From Bacillota bacterium (lineage in GTDB: Bacteria; Bacillota; Clostridia; Lachnospirales; Anaerotignaceae): a stretch of 36,700 nucleotides of DNA. Shown here in pieces: positions 15,894 to 24,464 of this stretch. The translations under genes were made by a program, and so were the position numbers. A model generated the notes under the pieces. It searched no databases. It saw nothing but the letters and a program-made list of their open reading frames with translations, and had not been told where the DNA came from. Location: NCBI GenBank assembly GCA_019422105.1, contig JAHZDZ010000020.1, positions 1 to 36,700 on the forward strand. Reading direction: 5' to 3'. Within the stretch, counting starts at the first letter, position 1. Every line of letters begins with the position of its first letter.

Positions 15894-16498
15894 GCTCTGA
15901 TTTCATTTAAAATCTGTTCAAATGAAATCCTGCATTTTTCATCTATATCAATGGTTTCGTCCAGGAGATTCAGCGATATAATTCCGTCCTTGATGGAATT
16001 TATAATGACTGCCCACTCATGGGTGTCTAAATCCGCTGCGAGAAAGCCTTTTTCTTTTCCCTCTTCCAAAATATCCTGAAATAGCCGAATTTTTTCATTG
16101 TAAATTTCCTTTCTCGCCTCAGACAGACAGCGATAGCGCTTCATCCCTTCATAGACAAGAAAATAAAACTGTCTTAAATCCACGTCCCCAATCACTTCCT
16201 TAAGACTGTCAGGCACACAGATTCTATGTACATTAAAAAAGTAAAACCTGAATTTACTTTCCAAATCCTTTTCCTTTAAAAGCTCTGTTTTCATACTCTC
16301 AACGGGAGCCATGAAAAAGGGGCAGATATATTTATAGATTACTTCCTCAATCAGCATATCCTTGCTCTTAAAGTAGTGGTAAAATCCTCCCTTTGTGACG
16401 CCGGCGGCGCCGATAATGTCATTGACGGATACTTCGGAAAATCCTTTTTCCAAAAATAACTGAAACGCCTTTTTCAGTATGAAATCCTTTGTATTCAT
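15890..16498 (-). CDS. TetR-family transcriptional regulator
   Basis: The 202-residue protein has an N-terminal TetR helix-turn-helix (about 5-50: KKAFQLFLEKGF, DIIGAAGVTKGGFYHYFKSKDML) and an all-helical C-terminal ligand domain with no recognisable ligand. It is the first gene of a two-gene operon and overlaps the activase by 4 bases, so it probably controls that gene and itself. A near-palindromic operator sits immediately downstream of its own predicted -10. GGGGAAGG precedes the start. Confidence 0.92.
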   Translation of the reverse strand: MNTKDFILKKAFQLFLEKGFSEVSVNDIIGAAGVTKGGFYHYFKSKDMLIEEVIYKYICPFFMAPVESMKTELLKEKDLESKFRFYFFNVHRICVPDSLKEVIGDVDLRQFYFLVYEGMKRYRCLSEARKEIYNEKIRLFQDILEEGKEKGFLAADLDTHEWAVIINSIKDGIISLNLLDETIDIDEKCRISFEQILNEIRA

Positions 16499-16537
16499 AG
16501 CCTTCCCCGCTTACTATATGTACTCTTCAAAAAACAG

Positions 16538-16592
16538 ACCAACCAGTCGGTACCTAGGACTTTATTATAGCCAAATGTACGCAAACTTTCAA
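16538..16592 (-). promoter_or_regulatory. tetR-activase promoter with TetR-type operator
   Basis: On the minus strand TTGAAA (16587-16592) and TATAAT (16564-16569) are separated by exactly 17 bases. The near-palindrome ACCAACCAGTCGGT (16538-16551; half sites differ at one position) falls at about +6 to +19. It resembles known TetR/AcrR operators with ACCGACNNGTCGGT-like halves. Binding there would block initiation, which predicts autorepression relieved by an unknown ligand. Confidence 0.75.
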
Positions 16593-16794
16593 CTGCTTTT
16601 TGTTAACTGTCGGTTAAATTTTAATAAATTTATGCAGTGAAAAATGGTCTTTGTTGCAGAAAAACGGTCAAATAATATTATAACGTCCTATATATTGCCT
16701 GAACACAACAGAAGTTGCATATTTTTTATCAATATATGCATTCTTTCTGTGCTTACAGAAATTGGTGCATATATAAAAACTGCGGGGGAGCCGG

Positions 16795-16823
16795 TTGACA
16801 GTGTACTTTTTTATCTCTAAACT
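16795..16823 (+). promoter_or_regulatory. Promoter of the GNAT gene
   Basis: A consensus TTGACA (16795-16800), a 17-base spacer and TAAACT (16818-16823) lie 60 bases before the start codon. The rest of the 384-base divergent spacer (16499-16882) is AT-rich, with the TetR promoter on its left; I see no other feature in it. Confidence 0.65.
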
Positions 16824-16882
16824 GGTGAAAAGGTATATAAAAAATAAGTATGGCTGTATAGACAAGGCAGGGAGAGGATCAA

Positions 16883-17746
16883 ATGGATTATAAAATAGAA
16901 AGGGGCTGTAGGGATAATGCCAAATGGAGAAGCTCCTTCGACAAGCTGTCTGTGGAAATCTTTGGCTTGAGTTTTGAGAAGTGGTATCAGAACGGTTTTT
17001 GGGGGGAGAAGTTTCGTCCTTATTCCATTGTGATTGGCGATGAAGTAATTTCAAATGTGTCTGTCAATCTCATAGACTGCCATCTGAACGGGGCTGAAAG
17101 GCATTATATACAATTGGGAACGGTTATGACAAAAAAGGAATACCGAAAGAAGGGCTATAACCGTATTCTTATGGAAAGTATACTGCACGAATACAGAGCG
17201 TGCGATGGATTTTTTTTGTTTGCCAATGACAGTGTGCTCGATTACTATGGAAAATTTGGTTTTGAAAGAACAGCGGAATATCGCTATCGGGGAAAAATCA
17301 AAAGGGGTGGTACAAAAAAGGCGGTTCCTGTCTCCATGAAGTGCAGGGAGGACTGGAATTATTTTTTGAGGGAGAAGAGCAGACGTAAAAGCAATGGTGT
17401 GATGAGTCTGCGCAATGACGGGCTTTTGATGTTCTACTTATCTCATTTTATGCAGGAATCTGTTTTTTATATAGAAAGGCTTGACGCGTATGTCATTGCT
17501 GAGACAGAAAACGGCATATTGTTATTATATGAGGTGTATTCCAAGGATCCTGTATCCATGGAGGAGGTATGCAGCTGTTTTGGAGGCATGGCGGAGTATG
17601 TAAGCTTTGCTTTTACGCCCCTGCATACAGAGGGACTTGAAAAGTATGAATATAAGGAGGAGAACACCACTTACTTTGTGCGCGGCAGGGGTATTCAGGC
17701 AGATATGAAAACAATTTGCAGCATACCCGCTGTTGCACATGCATAA
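16883..17746 (+). CDS. GNAT-family N-acetyltransferase
   Basis: Transfers an acetyl group from acetyl-CoA to an unknown amine. The GNAT core occupies about residues 5-150: the acetyl-CoA loop region is YIQLGTVMTKKEYRKKGYNR and the later strand is YYGKFGFERTAEYRYRG. A C-terminal half of about 130 residues is less clear and may be a second, degenerate GNAT-like or sterol-carrier-like domain. GGGAGAGG gives the start. It stands alone, with a consensus promoter upstream and a shared terminator downstream. Confidence 0.8.
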   Translation: MDYKIERGCRDNAKWRSSFDKLSVEIFGLSFEKWYQNGFWGEKFRPYSIVIGDEVISNVSVNLIDCHLNGAERHYIQLGTVMTKKEYRKKGYNRILMESILHEYRACDGFFLFANDSVLDYYGKFGFERTAEYRYRGKIKRGGTKKAVPVSMKCREDWNYFLREKSRRKSNGVMSLRNDGLLMFYLSHFMQESVFYIERLDAYVIAETENGILLLYEVYSKDPVSMEEVCSCFGGMAEYVSFAFTPLHTEGLEKYEYKEENTTYFVRGRGIQADMKTICSIPAVAHA

Positions 17747-17870
17747 ACGCAGGGTCTGCATTTGCCTTTGGATATTCTGCCAGCAGTATTTTATTTGCGC
17801 ATTTGGCTTTTTCGGCAAAAGTGTATTCTGATAGTAGAAATTTGCAGACAGCCCTCTTATTCCTTTCACA

Positions 17871-17897
17871 AAAAAAATAGCCTTTCGGCTATTTTTT
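17871..17897. terminator. Bidirectional terminator
   Basis: AAAATAGCC-TTTC-GGCTATTTT with flanking A and T runs, between the convergent GNAT gene and the operon that ends at 17904. Confidence 0.85.
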
Positions 17898-17903
17898 ATA
17901 GGT

Positions 17904-18296
17904 TTAATTTTTCTGCTCCAAAAGCACTATGTCCTCAATTTTGTCCAATTCGTGCGCAATAATATGCCTGCTTGTCAATATGCACAGAAAATCCAGATTG
18001 TTTTTTCCTATGAGCTGGCCTTCAATTACTTTTTCTTGCAGTGTTGTGACTCGCACAATCATTCCGGTTCTGAATATTTTTCCCTTAAAGCACACTGTAT
18101 CAATTGGGAACATATCCCTGCATTTTTTGATAACTGCTACCAAGTCAACACCCTTGTAGTCCATGGAGAGCTCATCTTCTTTTTTCATAGCGCCTCGAAT
18201 AGCCCGGAAGCGCTGAATAAGCATGGTAAGCACAAAGGCTGCTACAGCCGCATAAAATACATCCCATAAGGAAACAGGGCCAAAGTACTGGTTCAT
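17904..18296 (-). CDS. Small membrane-anchored protein, function unknown
   Basis: The 130 residues comprise one N-terminal membrane helix (about 9-28), a charged linker and a soluble domain with strand-rich segments (TVCFKGKIF, GMIVRVTTL, VIEGQLIG). No family recognised. The start at 18296 is chosen because GGGAGG lies just before it; a TTG 15 bases further upstream would put that site inside the gene. It follows the decarboxylase by 29 bases and is the last gene of the operon. Confidence 0.7.
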   Translation of the reverse strand: MNQYFGPVSLWDVFYAAVAAFVLTMLIQRFRAIRGAMKKEDELSMDYKGVDLVAVIKKCRDMFPIDTVCFKGKIFRTGMIVRVTTLQEKVIEGQLIGKNNLDFLCILTSRHIIAHELDKIEDIVLLEQKN

Positions 18297-18325
18297 TTTA
18301 CCACCTCCCAAAAGAGCAATTGATT

Positions 18326-19744
18326 TTAGTATTCGATTACCTTAATACTGTTATACTCTTTATCGCTCAAACCTGTTACTATTAAATTATTATCTATACA
18401 ATACTTGAGGTTGTCAATTATTTTTTTTGTAATTTTCTCTCCGGGGGCGATAAGCGGGATACCGGGCGGATAAGGAATGGCAAATTCTCCGGCGGCTTTT
18501 CCGATTGCCTCTTCCCATGGGAAAGTTCTTTTCGGTGAAAATGCTGCCTGACGCAGAGGCATTGAAATTTCGGGCTTTGAAAGATAGGTTCTCTTTACCG
18601 GCCTCCTTTTTTGGCACGGATTATACGGCAGACCGTCTATTGCAAACATAGCTTTCTGAAGCCTGTCAAAACCCTCCTGGCTGTCGGCTACGCTTGTCAT
18701 GGCAATGATAGTGTCCGGGCTGCTTGCCTCCACCTGTATTTTATATTTATCTGAAAGAAGCCTTTCTATTTCCGTGCCGTTTGTCTGTCCGTTTGGAAAA
18801 TAAAAAACCAGCTTCCCTATATCCAAATCGGCAATGCCGCTTTTATGGCAGAGTTCCCGTCCGAGCAGTCTGATGTTTTGCAGTTTTTCCATTTTGCTGC
18901 GGAAGTTTTCCAAGCGCATTAAGTAGTTTCTTACTCCCTCTTTTCCTTCCACGAAGGCCCTCAAGCGATCCATAGCTGTCATAAAAAGGTAGGACGGACT
19001 TGAAGTCTGAACCAGGGAAAGCATTTCTCTCAGTCTTGTACGGTCAATACGCTGTCCGCTGACATGCAGAAGTGCTGTCTGTGTAGGTGCGGGCAATGTT
19101 TTATGCAGGCTTTGTATGACAATATCTGCCCCCATATGTACGGCGGACGTCGGAAATCCATCATATACAAAATGAGCGCCGTGGGCTTCATCCACGATAA
19201 GCGCCATATTATTTTGATGAACGATCTCAGCAATTCCTTTAATGTCGCTGACAAAGCCCTCATAGGTCGGGCTGGTTAAAATAACGGCCTTTGCGTCCCT
19301 GTTTTCTGATATTATTTGCTCCACTGTTCTCGGAGCGATTCCGCCGGGAAGATATGGATAATCCAAAAATTCCGGCATGAAATAGACAGGATTTGCGCCG
19401 GATAAAATACAGCCGCTGTATATTGCTTTGTGACAGTTTCTGGCCACAAGGAGCTTATCATTATCAGAGCATACGGTAAGAACAGCCGCCTCCAGACCGC
19501 AGGTTGAACCGTTTACCAAAAAAAAGCTTTCCTCTGCGCCAAAAACTCTGGCACATGCCTGCTGTGCCTCCCGAATGACGCCGTCACAGTGGTGAAGGTT
19601 ATCAAAACCGGGTATTTCCGTGATATCCATATGAAAGACAGCATCCTCCATCAAGAGCCTGCCGCCCTTATGCCCGGGCATGTGGAAGGGATAAACATCT
19701 TTTCTTGCGTATTCCCTACATTTATCATATAATGGCATTTGCAT
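18326..19744 (-). CDS. Orn/Lys/Arg decarboxylase family protein (PLP-dependent)
   Basis: Fold-type I PLP enzyme that decarboxylates a basic amino acid toward polyamines; which one cannot be told from sequence alone. The 472 residues match the compact Firmicute form (similar to B. subtilis SpeA/YaaO). Seen: HMPGHKGG near the N-terminus, VNGSTCG for phosphate binding, DEAHGAHF with the PLP-nitrogen Asp at D185, and SLHKTLPAPTQ with the Schiff-base Lys at K215. Start ATG 19744 is preferred over a TTG at 19774 that would overlap the upstream gene. The neighbours form an operon with a tRNA-editing protein and a small membrane protein. Confidence 0.9.
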   Translation of the reverse strand: MQMPLYDKCREYARKDVYPFHMPGHKGGRLLMEDAVFHMDITEIPGFDNLHHCDGVIREAQQACARVFGAEESFFLVNGSTCGLEAAVLTVCSDNDKLLVARNCHKAIYSGCILSGANPVYFMPEFLDYPYLPGGIAPRTVEQIISENRDAKAVILTSPTYEGFVSDIKGIAEIVHQNNMALIVDEAHGAHFVYDGFPTSAVHMGADIVIQSLHKTLPAPTQTALLHVSGQRIDRTRLREMLSLVQTSSPSYLFMTAMDRLRAFVEGKEGVRNYLMRLENFRSKMEKLQNIRLLGRELCHKSGIADLDIGKLVFYFPNGQTNGTEIERLLSDKYKIQVEASSPDTIIAMTSVADSQEGFDRLQKAMFAIDGLPYNPCQKRRPVKRTYLSKPEISMPLRQAAFSPKRTFPWEEAIGKAAGEFAIPYPPGIPLIAPGEKITKKIIDNLKYCIDNNLIVTGLSDKEYNSIKVIEY

Positions 19745-19763
19745 TTTTATAACACCGTCCCGG

Positions 19764-20261
19764 TTAAACTTCAACTATTCTTGCGCTGTGATTCAGCGCC
19801 GGCAGAACCCTGTCAAACAGGTCTCTTGTGCTGAGCACAACTGTAGCGGTATTGACGCAGGGATGCACTGCTACTTTCTCCTGTCCCTCGACAATATCCC
19901 TGTCAACCAACAAAGTCACATGGTTTTCTTTGTCATTCATGGCACCTAAGGGGCTTACACTGCCAGGATAAATATCCAGAAATTCCAGCATATATTCGTC
20001 TTTTGCAAAGGTTAGACGGGGAACACCCAGCTGCTTGGAAACGGCTCCTGCGTTAAATCTCTTGTCGCCAACCATAACCAGCAGATAAAACTCTGTGGAG
20101 TGGCGGGTACTTAAAAATAAATTTTTACACATGGGAAACCCCAGCTTTTCATCAATATCCTTTGCCTCATCGATAGTCATTACTGCTTCATGATGGTATA
20201 CATGGTAGGTAACACCAAGACGATCCAGCATTTCGTATGTTCTTTTCTCCCTCTCCTGCAT
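19764..20261 (-). CDS. YbaK/ProX-type aminoacyl-tRNA deacylase
   Basis: The 165-residue protein resembles PrdX/ProXp free-standing editing domains that hydrolyse mischarged tRNA(Pro) (Ala- or Cys-tRNA(Pro)). Seen: MCKNLFL with the conserved Lys, then GDKRFN, VSPLGAMND containing the typical Gly-Ala segment, and VAVHPCVNTATV near the C-terminus. Exact specificity cannot be fixed. AGGAGG lies 7 bases before the ATG. It is the first gene of the three-gene operon with the decarboxylase. Confidence 0.88.
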   Translation of the reverse strand: MQEREKRTYEMLDRLGVTYHVYHHEAVMTIDEAKDIDEKLGFPMCKNLFLSTRHSTEFYLLVMVGDKRFNAGAVSKQLGVPRLTFAKDEYMLEFLDIYPGSVSPLGAMNDKENHVTLLVDRDIVEGQEKVAVHPCVNTATVVLSTRDLFDRVLPALNHSARIVEV

Positions 20262-20404
20262 GAATATGTCCTCCTCTATTCTTATAGACGTAATCGGATG
20301 AATTTTAAGTTCAAAATTAAAAAAAACAGCTTAAAAATGTTTCATTCCATTTATTTGAAAAGGTATAGGATTTAATATAAAGGTTAAAAATTAAGTACTT
20401 TGAT

Positions 20405-20487
20405 GCTACTTTCAGCGTGAATGTAGCAAAAGCGCCTTAGGGCTGGTCGTACACTTTGACTACACCTTACCAGCCTGCAAACGCTTT
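20405..20487 (-). terminator. Structured 3' region and terminator of malQ
   Basis: On the minus strand AAAGCG and GGCTGGT (20482-20487, 20469-20475) pair with ACCAGCC and CGCTTT (20441-20447, 20429-20434) in an interrupted stem followed by TTTT. A second hairpin GCTAC/GTAGC (20405-20427) follows. It lies directly after the malQ stop codon. Confidence 0.6.
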
Positions 20488-20506
20488 CTCCTTCCCAAAA
20501 CTCTTT

Positions 20507-22111
20507 TTAATCCAGTTTTGTGCCCTTTCTCCTGAAAAGCTCTGTCAGATACCGCAGGTGTTCTGCTTTATCGCTGGTCAAAGCTTCGCTCTCATAGCGG
20601 AATTTCCAGTTTCCTGCTGCGACAGAGGGAGTGTTCATACGTGCGGCGGAGTCAAGTCCCAATATATCCTGTAAGGGGAATACAGCCAAATCAGCGGCAC
20701 TTGCAGAAGCCAGCCGTATCAAATCCCAGTGTGGCTCTGTACCGTCTACATTCATATAACGGCGAAAAAGATCCTTTTCCTGTTCAGAGGTCTTACGATA
20801 CCACCCATAAGTCGTGTCATTGTCATGAGTACCGGTATAAACCACAGTGTTTTTATCATAGTTGTGGGGCAGATGCTGATTATTTTCCGAATCGTCAAAT
20901 GCAAACTGTAATACCTTCATTCCGGAAAACCCCAGAGAAAGACGGAGATCGGATACCTCCTCCGTTATAATGCCCAAGTCCTCCGCGATAATGGGAAGCT
21001 CGCCCAGCTTATCTCTTATACTCTCAAAAAGTTCCCTGCCGGGACCCTTTACCCATTGTCCGCCTGTTGCGTCCTCATCCCCAAAGGGAATGGACCAATA
21101 GCTTTCAAATCCGCGGAAATGGTCGATTCTCAAAATGTCGACGGTGGCAAGGGTATTTTGAATTCGGCTTATCCACCAGGCGTAATTTTCTTTTTTATGG
21201 TTTTCCCACAGGTAGAGCGGATTGCCCCAGAGCTGTCCTTTTTCACTGAAATAGTCAGGCGGAACACCGGCAACGCAAAGGGGATACCCCTTTTCATTCA
21301 GCTGAAACAGTGCGGGATTTGCCCAGACATCTGCGCTGTCAAAAGCGACAAAAATGGGAATGTCACCGACTATTTTAATATTCCTTTCATGGGCATATTC
21401 TTTTAATTGGTTCCACTGTCTGAAAAACTCAAATTGAAGAAAGGCATAATATCCTGTTTCCTTTTTTAATTTTTGTTTCCATTTTGCTATTTCGGCGGGT
21501 TCTCTTTTTTTCAGCTTTTCCGGCCAGCTGCTCCAAACAGCCCCGTAATAATAGTCTTTTTGCAGATTGGGAGACAAAAAGGCCGCAGTTTCCTTATAAA
21601 ATGATTTTATTTCTTTTGTCTCGTATTCGTATTTTCTCTCTGCAATAAAATAATCCTTTAAAGCAGCAAAAAGAGTATAATCTCCCAGCCAGTATTGGTT
21701 TTTCGCTTGGAAGGATGCAAACTCTTTTTTTAATTGGCTATCCTCTGAATTTAAAAAATTTTCATAGGCAGTCCGATAAAGCTTCGTTTTGTAAGATATT
21801 ACCGGTCCATAGTCTACACTATCCGTCGGAAAATCGGGTATGCTATCCATATCCTCTTTTTTTAAGAGATTTGATTTTAACAGCTTCTCCGGACTTATAA
21901 ATAGGGAATTTCCGGCAAAGGTTGAAAAGCTTTGGTAGGGTGAGTCACCAAAGCTTGTAGGATTTAAGGGCAGTACCTGCCACAGACTTTGTTCCGCTTT
22001 TTCTAAAAAATCGATAAAAAAGTAGGAGGATTCGCCCAAATCGCCAATACCGAATTTACCAGGGTGGGAGGACGGATGCAGCAGGACGCCGCTGGAACGC
22101 TCAAATTTCAT
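20507..22111 (-). CDS. malQ: 4-alpha-glucanotransferase (amylomaltase, GH77)
   Basis: Disproportionates maltodextrins by transferring glucan chains, in glycogen/maltose metabolism in the cytoplasm. The 534 residues are complete for the family. Catalytic residues are visible: nucleophile D330 in LRIDHFRGF, acid/base E377 in PIIAEDLG, and D430 in YTGTHDNDTT. The N-terminus SSGVLLHPSSHPGKFGIGDLG and the loop SPYQSFSTFAGN are hallmark GH77 sequences. AAAGGAGA precedes the ATG. No maltodextrin transporter or phosphorylase is next to it. Confidence 0.96.
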   Translation of the reverse strand: MKFERSSGVLLHPSSHPGKFGIGDLGESSYFFIDFLEKAEQSLWQVLPLNPTSFGDSPYQSFSTFAGNSLFISPEKLLKSNLLKKEDMDSIPDFPTDSVDYGPVISYKTKLYRTAYENFLNSEDSQLKKEFASFQAKNQYWLGDYTLFAALKDYFIAERKYEYETKEIKSFYKETAAFLSPNLQKDYYYGAVWSSWPEKLKKREPAEIAKWKQKLKKETGYYAFLQFEFFRQWNQLKEYAHERNIKIVGDIPIFVAFDSADVWANPALFQLNEKGYPLCVAGVPPDYFSEKGQLWGNPLYLWENHKKENYAWWISRIQNTLATVDILRIDHFRGFESYWSIPFGDEDATGGQWVKGPGRELFESIRDKLGELPIIAEDLGIITEEVSDLRLSLGFSGMKVLQFAFDDSENNQHLPHNYDKNTVVYTGTHDNDTTYGWYRKTSEQEKDLFRRYMNVDGTEPHWDLIRLASASAADLAVFPLQDILGLDSAARMNTPSVAAGNWKFRYESEALTSDKAEHLRYLTELFRRKGTKLD

Positions 22112-22288
22112 AAGAATCTCCTTTTAACAGTTTATTTGAAACCATTATATAGCAATTGTTATCTCTTTTCTATACTTTTACCCATGCAATTTTTTCAACC
22201 TTATCCATCTTAAGCACAGTATGAGAAACTTAAAACAGCGGAAAATAAGAGGGCAGTAATATCTAACTTTCTTGAGGAGGCTTATAAA

Positions 22289-22696
22289 ATGAAAAGTTTA
22301 AAATATATAGCATCTGCTGTGGCAGTATCATCTGTACTGGCGTTTACAGGTTGTTCTTCAAACGGAGACGGGCTTACCAATAACGCCGGAGGCGCTTGGG
22401 ATGGTTATGGTACGAATAGCGGTACTGACTACGGCTATGGTTACGGCGATGGATATGGCACAGAAGAGGGCTATGAAAACGATGTTTATGGATACGGCTA
22501 TAACGGCTACAACAATAATTACGGCAGAACAGGCTACGGAACGGGCTATGGTACAGGTATCGGCACTGGCGTTTACGGCTCCGGTTCCTACTGGGGAACT
22601 GACAGCGGAACTATGACAGGCTACGGCACAAACTATAACAGCACAATGCCTTATGTATCAACAAATACAGCGGATGACGGCGCAGCCGTTCAATAA
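22289..22696 (+). CDS. Gly/Tyr/Asn-rich putative lipoprotein
   Basis: The 135-residue protein has a lipoprotein signal peptide (KSLKYIASAVAVSSVLAFTGC; likely lipidated Cys at about 22). The rest is low-complexity, made of GYG, TGYG, YGYG and NNYG blocks, with almost no hydrophobic or Lys residues. This composition suggests a flexible surface protein or an aromatic-Gly aggregating protein; the function is unknown. AGGAGG with good spacing gives the start, and a strong terminator follows. It stands alone between malQ and ppx. Confidence 0.85.
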   Translation: MKSLKYIASAVAVSSVLAFTGCSSNGDGLTNNAGGAWDGYGTNSGTDYGYGYGDGYGTEEGYENDVYGYGYNGYNNNYGRTGYGTGYGTGIGTGVYGSGSYWGTDSGTMTGYGTNYNSTMPYVSTNTADDGAAVQ

Positions 22697-22711
22697 GATA
22701 AAAAACAGGAG

Positions 22712-22743
22712 TGCGGATTGACCATTGGTCAATCCGCATTTTT
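22712..22743 (+). terminator. Intrinsic terminator of the lipoprotein gene
   Basis: Perfect 12-bp stem TGCGGATTGACC/GGTCAATCCGCA with a 3-base loop, then TTTTT. Confidence 0.9.
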
Positions 22744-22916
22744 CTTGTGGAATAGATCGCGCCACCAGAGTATACATATAAAAAATGTAACTTGGGAAAA
22801 AGATAAAACAGGGTTAATTTTTTGTAAAAACGATGACTTTGCCTACATACTATTTTATAATATGTATTATAAACAACATAGCACATACGACACGGAATCG
22901 AATGGGAGGTGACAAT

Positions 22917-24464
22917 ATGGATTTAAAGAACAAAGCAGGCGCGGCGGCAGTCATTGACATTGGTTCTAATTCTTTGAGGCTTGAGATTGCGCAGGTAATG
23001 GGCGGCGAAATAAGAAAGCTGGAAAGCCTGGTTTATCCCGTCAGCCTTGGCAGAGATACCTTTAGCTCAAAAAGAATCAGCTTTGAAAAGGTAAATAAAA
23101 CATGTGAAATTTTACAAAATTTTTTGACTGCCGCAGAAGGCTATGGCATCAAAAGGGTGCGTGCTGTTGCCACTACAGCGGTCAGAGAGGCGGAAAACAA
23201 GGATTTTGTTCTGGAACAGATTAAGCTAAGATGCGGACTGAATGTACGGGTACTGGATGACTCGGCGGAGAAAACACTTATTTTCAGGGAAATAATCCGC
23301 CGCTACAAGGATATAAAGGAGTATAAAAATCCTGCGCTGATGGCCTATATTGGCGTGGGTAATCTGGGAGTTGCGCTCTATGACAAAGGTATGGTGCCCT
23401 TTACACAAAATATCCGTATCGGCAGCCTTAGACTTTCGGAGCTTTTTTTAAATATGCAGGAATATGAGGAGCAATACTCCAATGTCATTGAGGATTATCT
23501 GCGTGGGTTTACGGAAACCTTTTATGCTACCTTGCCAAAGGGGGATATCAAGCATCTGATTGCAAGCGGCAGAGATATTAAAATGATTGCAAGGCTTTGC
23601 GGAGGGGATACGGAAAATGCTTTTTGCTATATAGACAGGGACCGTTTTAACAGCCTGTATGAGGACTTAAAAAATAAAACCATTGAGCAGATTATGGAGG
23701 ACTATAACCTGCAGCAGGAAAGCGCTGATTTGCTTCGCTCTGCCATGAGCATCTACAACATGCTTCTTCGGGCGACAACGGCGGATAAAATTATAGCGCC
23801 TATTGTATTTATCAGCGATGCCATACTGTATGACGAATTGATGGGGAAGGAATCCCAAACCTTCCGTAAGGAGTTTGAGCAGAATTCCGTATTGAGCGCC
23901 AAAGCAGTTGCATTAAAATATAATTATGACGATGATCATGCACGTTATGTTGAAAAATATTCCCTGAAGCTTTTTGACAAGACCAAAAAAATTCATGGCC
24001 TGTCGTCGCGGGAGCGCCTTTATCTGCAGGTTGCCGCTATATTGCATGACGTTGGCAAATTCATCAACATTACAGCCCACTATGAGCATTCCTACAATAT
24101 TGTCAGAAGCACGGAAATCGTTGGCTTTGATTTGCATGAAACGGAGATAATTGCCAATATTGTAAAGTATCACAGCACCAGGATACCGAGCATGTTAGAT
24201 AATAACTATAACAGGCTGAGTGAGAAGGATCGAATGACGGTGGCGAAGCTGACGGCGCTGCTTCGGATTGCGGAAGCCCTTGACAAGGGACATATTAAAA
24301 AGTTTGATGACATAGACGTCAAAATTAAAAACAACACCATGGTCATTGGCATCAGCACCTACAATAATACGCAAATTGAGGAATGGTCCTTTGATATGAA
24401 AAAGCTTTACTTTGAGGAAGTCTATGCCATGAGAGCGGTTATTAAGAAAAAAAAGGTGATGTAA
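22917..24464 (+). CDS. ppx: Exopolyphosphatase / Ppx-GppA family with HD domain
   Basis: Hydrolyses polyphosphate or pppGpp from the end of the chain. The 515 residues contain an ASKHA phosphatase domain (IDIGSNS at 13-19, then VRAVATTAVREAENK) and a C-terminal HD domain with LHDVGKF (H377, D378) and EHSYNIV. Start 22917 is chosen from the site GGGAGGTGAC; the frame is open 28 codons further upstream without a site. The next gene, ppk1, starts immediately at the stop codon, so synthesis and degradation of polyphosphate are encoded together. Confidence 0.92.
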   Translation: MDLKNKAGAAAVIDIGSNSLRLEIAQVMGGEIRKLESLVYPVSLGRDTFSSKRISFEKVNKTCEILQNFLTAAEGYGIKRVRAVATTAVREAENKDFVLEQIKLRCGLNVRVLDDSAEKTLIFREIIRRYKDIKEYKNPALMAYIGVGNLGVALYDKGMVPFTQNIRIGSLRLSELFLNMQEYEEQYSNVIEDYLRGFTETFYATLPKGDIKHLIASGRDIKMIARLCGGDTENAFCYIDRDRFNSLYEDLKNKTIEQIMEDYNLQQESADLLRSAMSIYNMLLRATTADKIIAPIVFISDAILYDELMGKESQTFRKEFEQNSVLSAKAVALKYNYDDDHARYVEKYSLKLFDKTKKIHGLSSRERLYLQVAAILHDVGKFINITAHYEHSYNIVRSTEIVGFDLHETEIIANIVKYHSTRIPSMLDNNYNRLSEKDRMTVAKLTALLRIAEALDKGHIKKFDDIDVKIKNNTMVIGISTYNNTQIEEWSFDMKKLYFEEVYAMRAVIKKKKVM

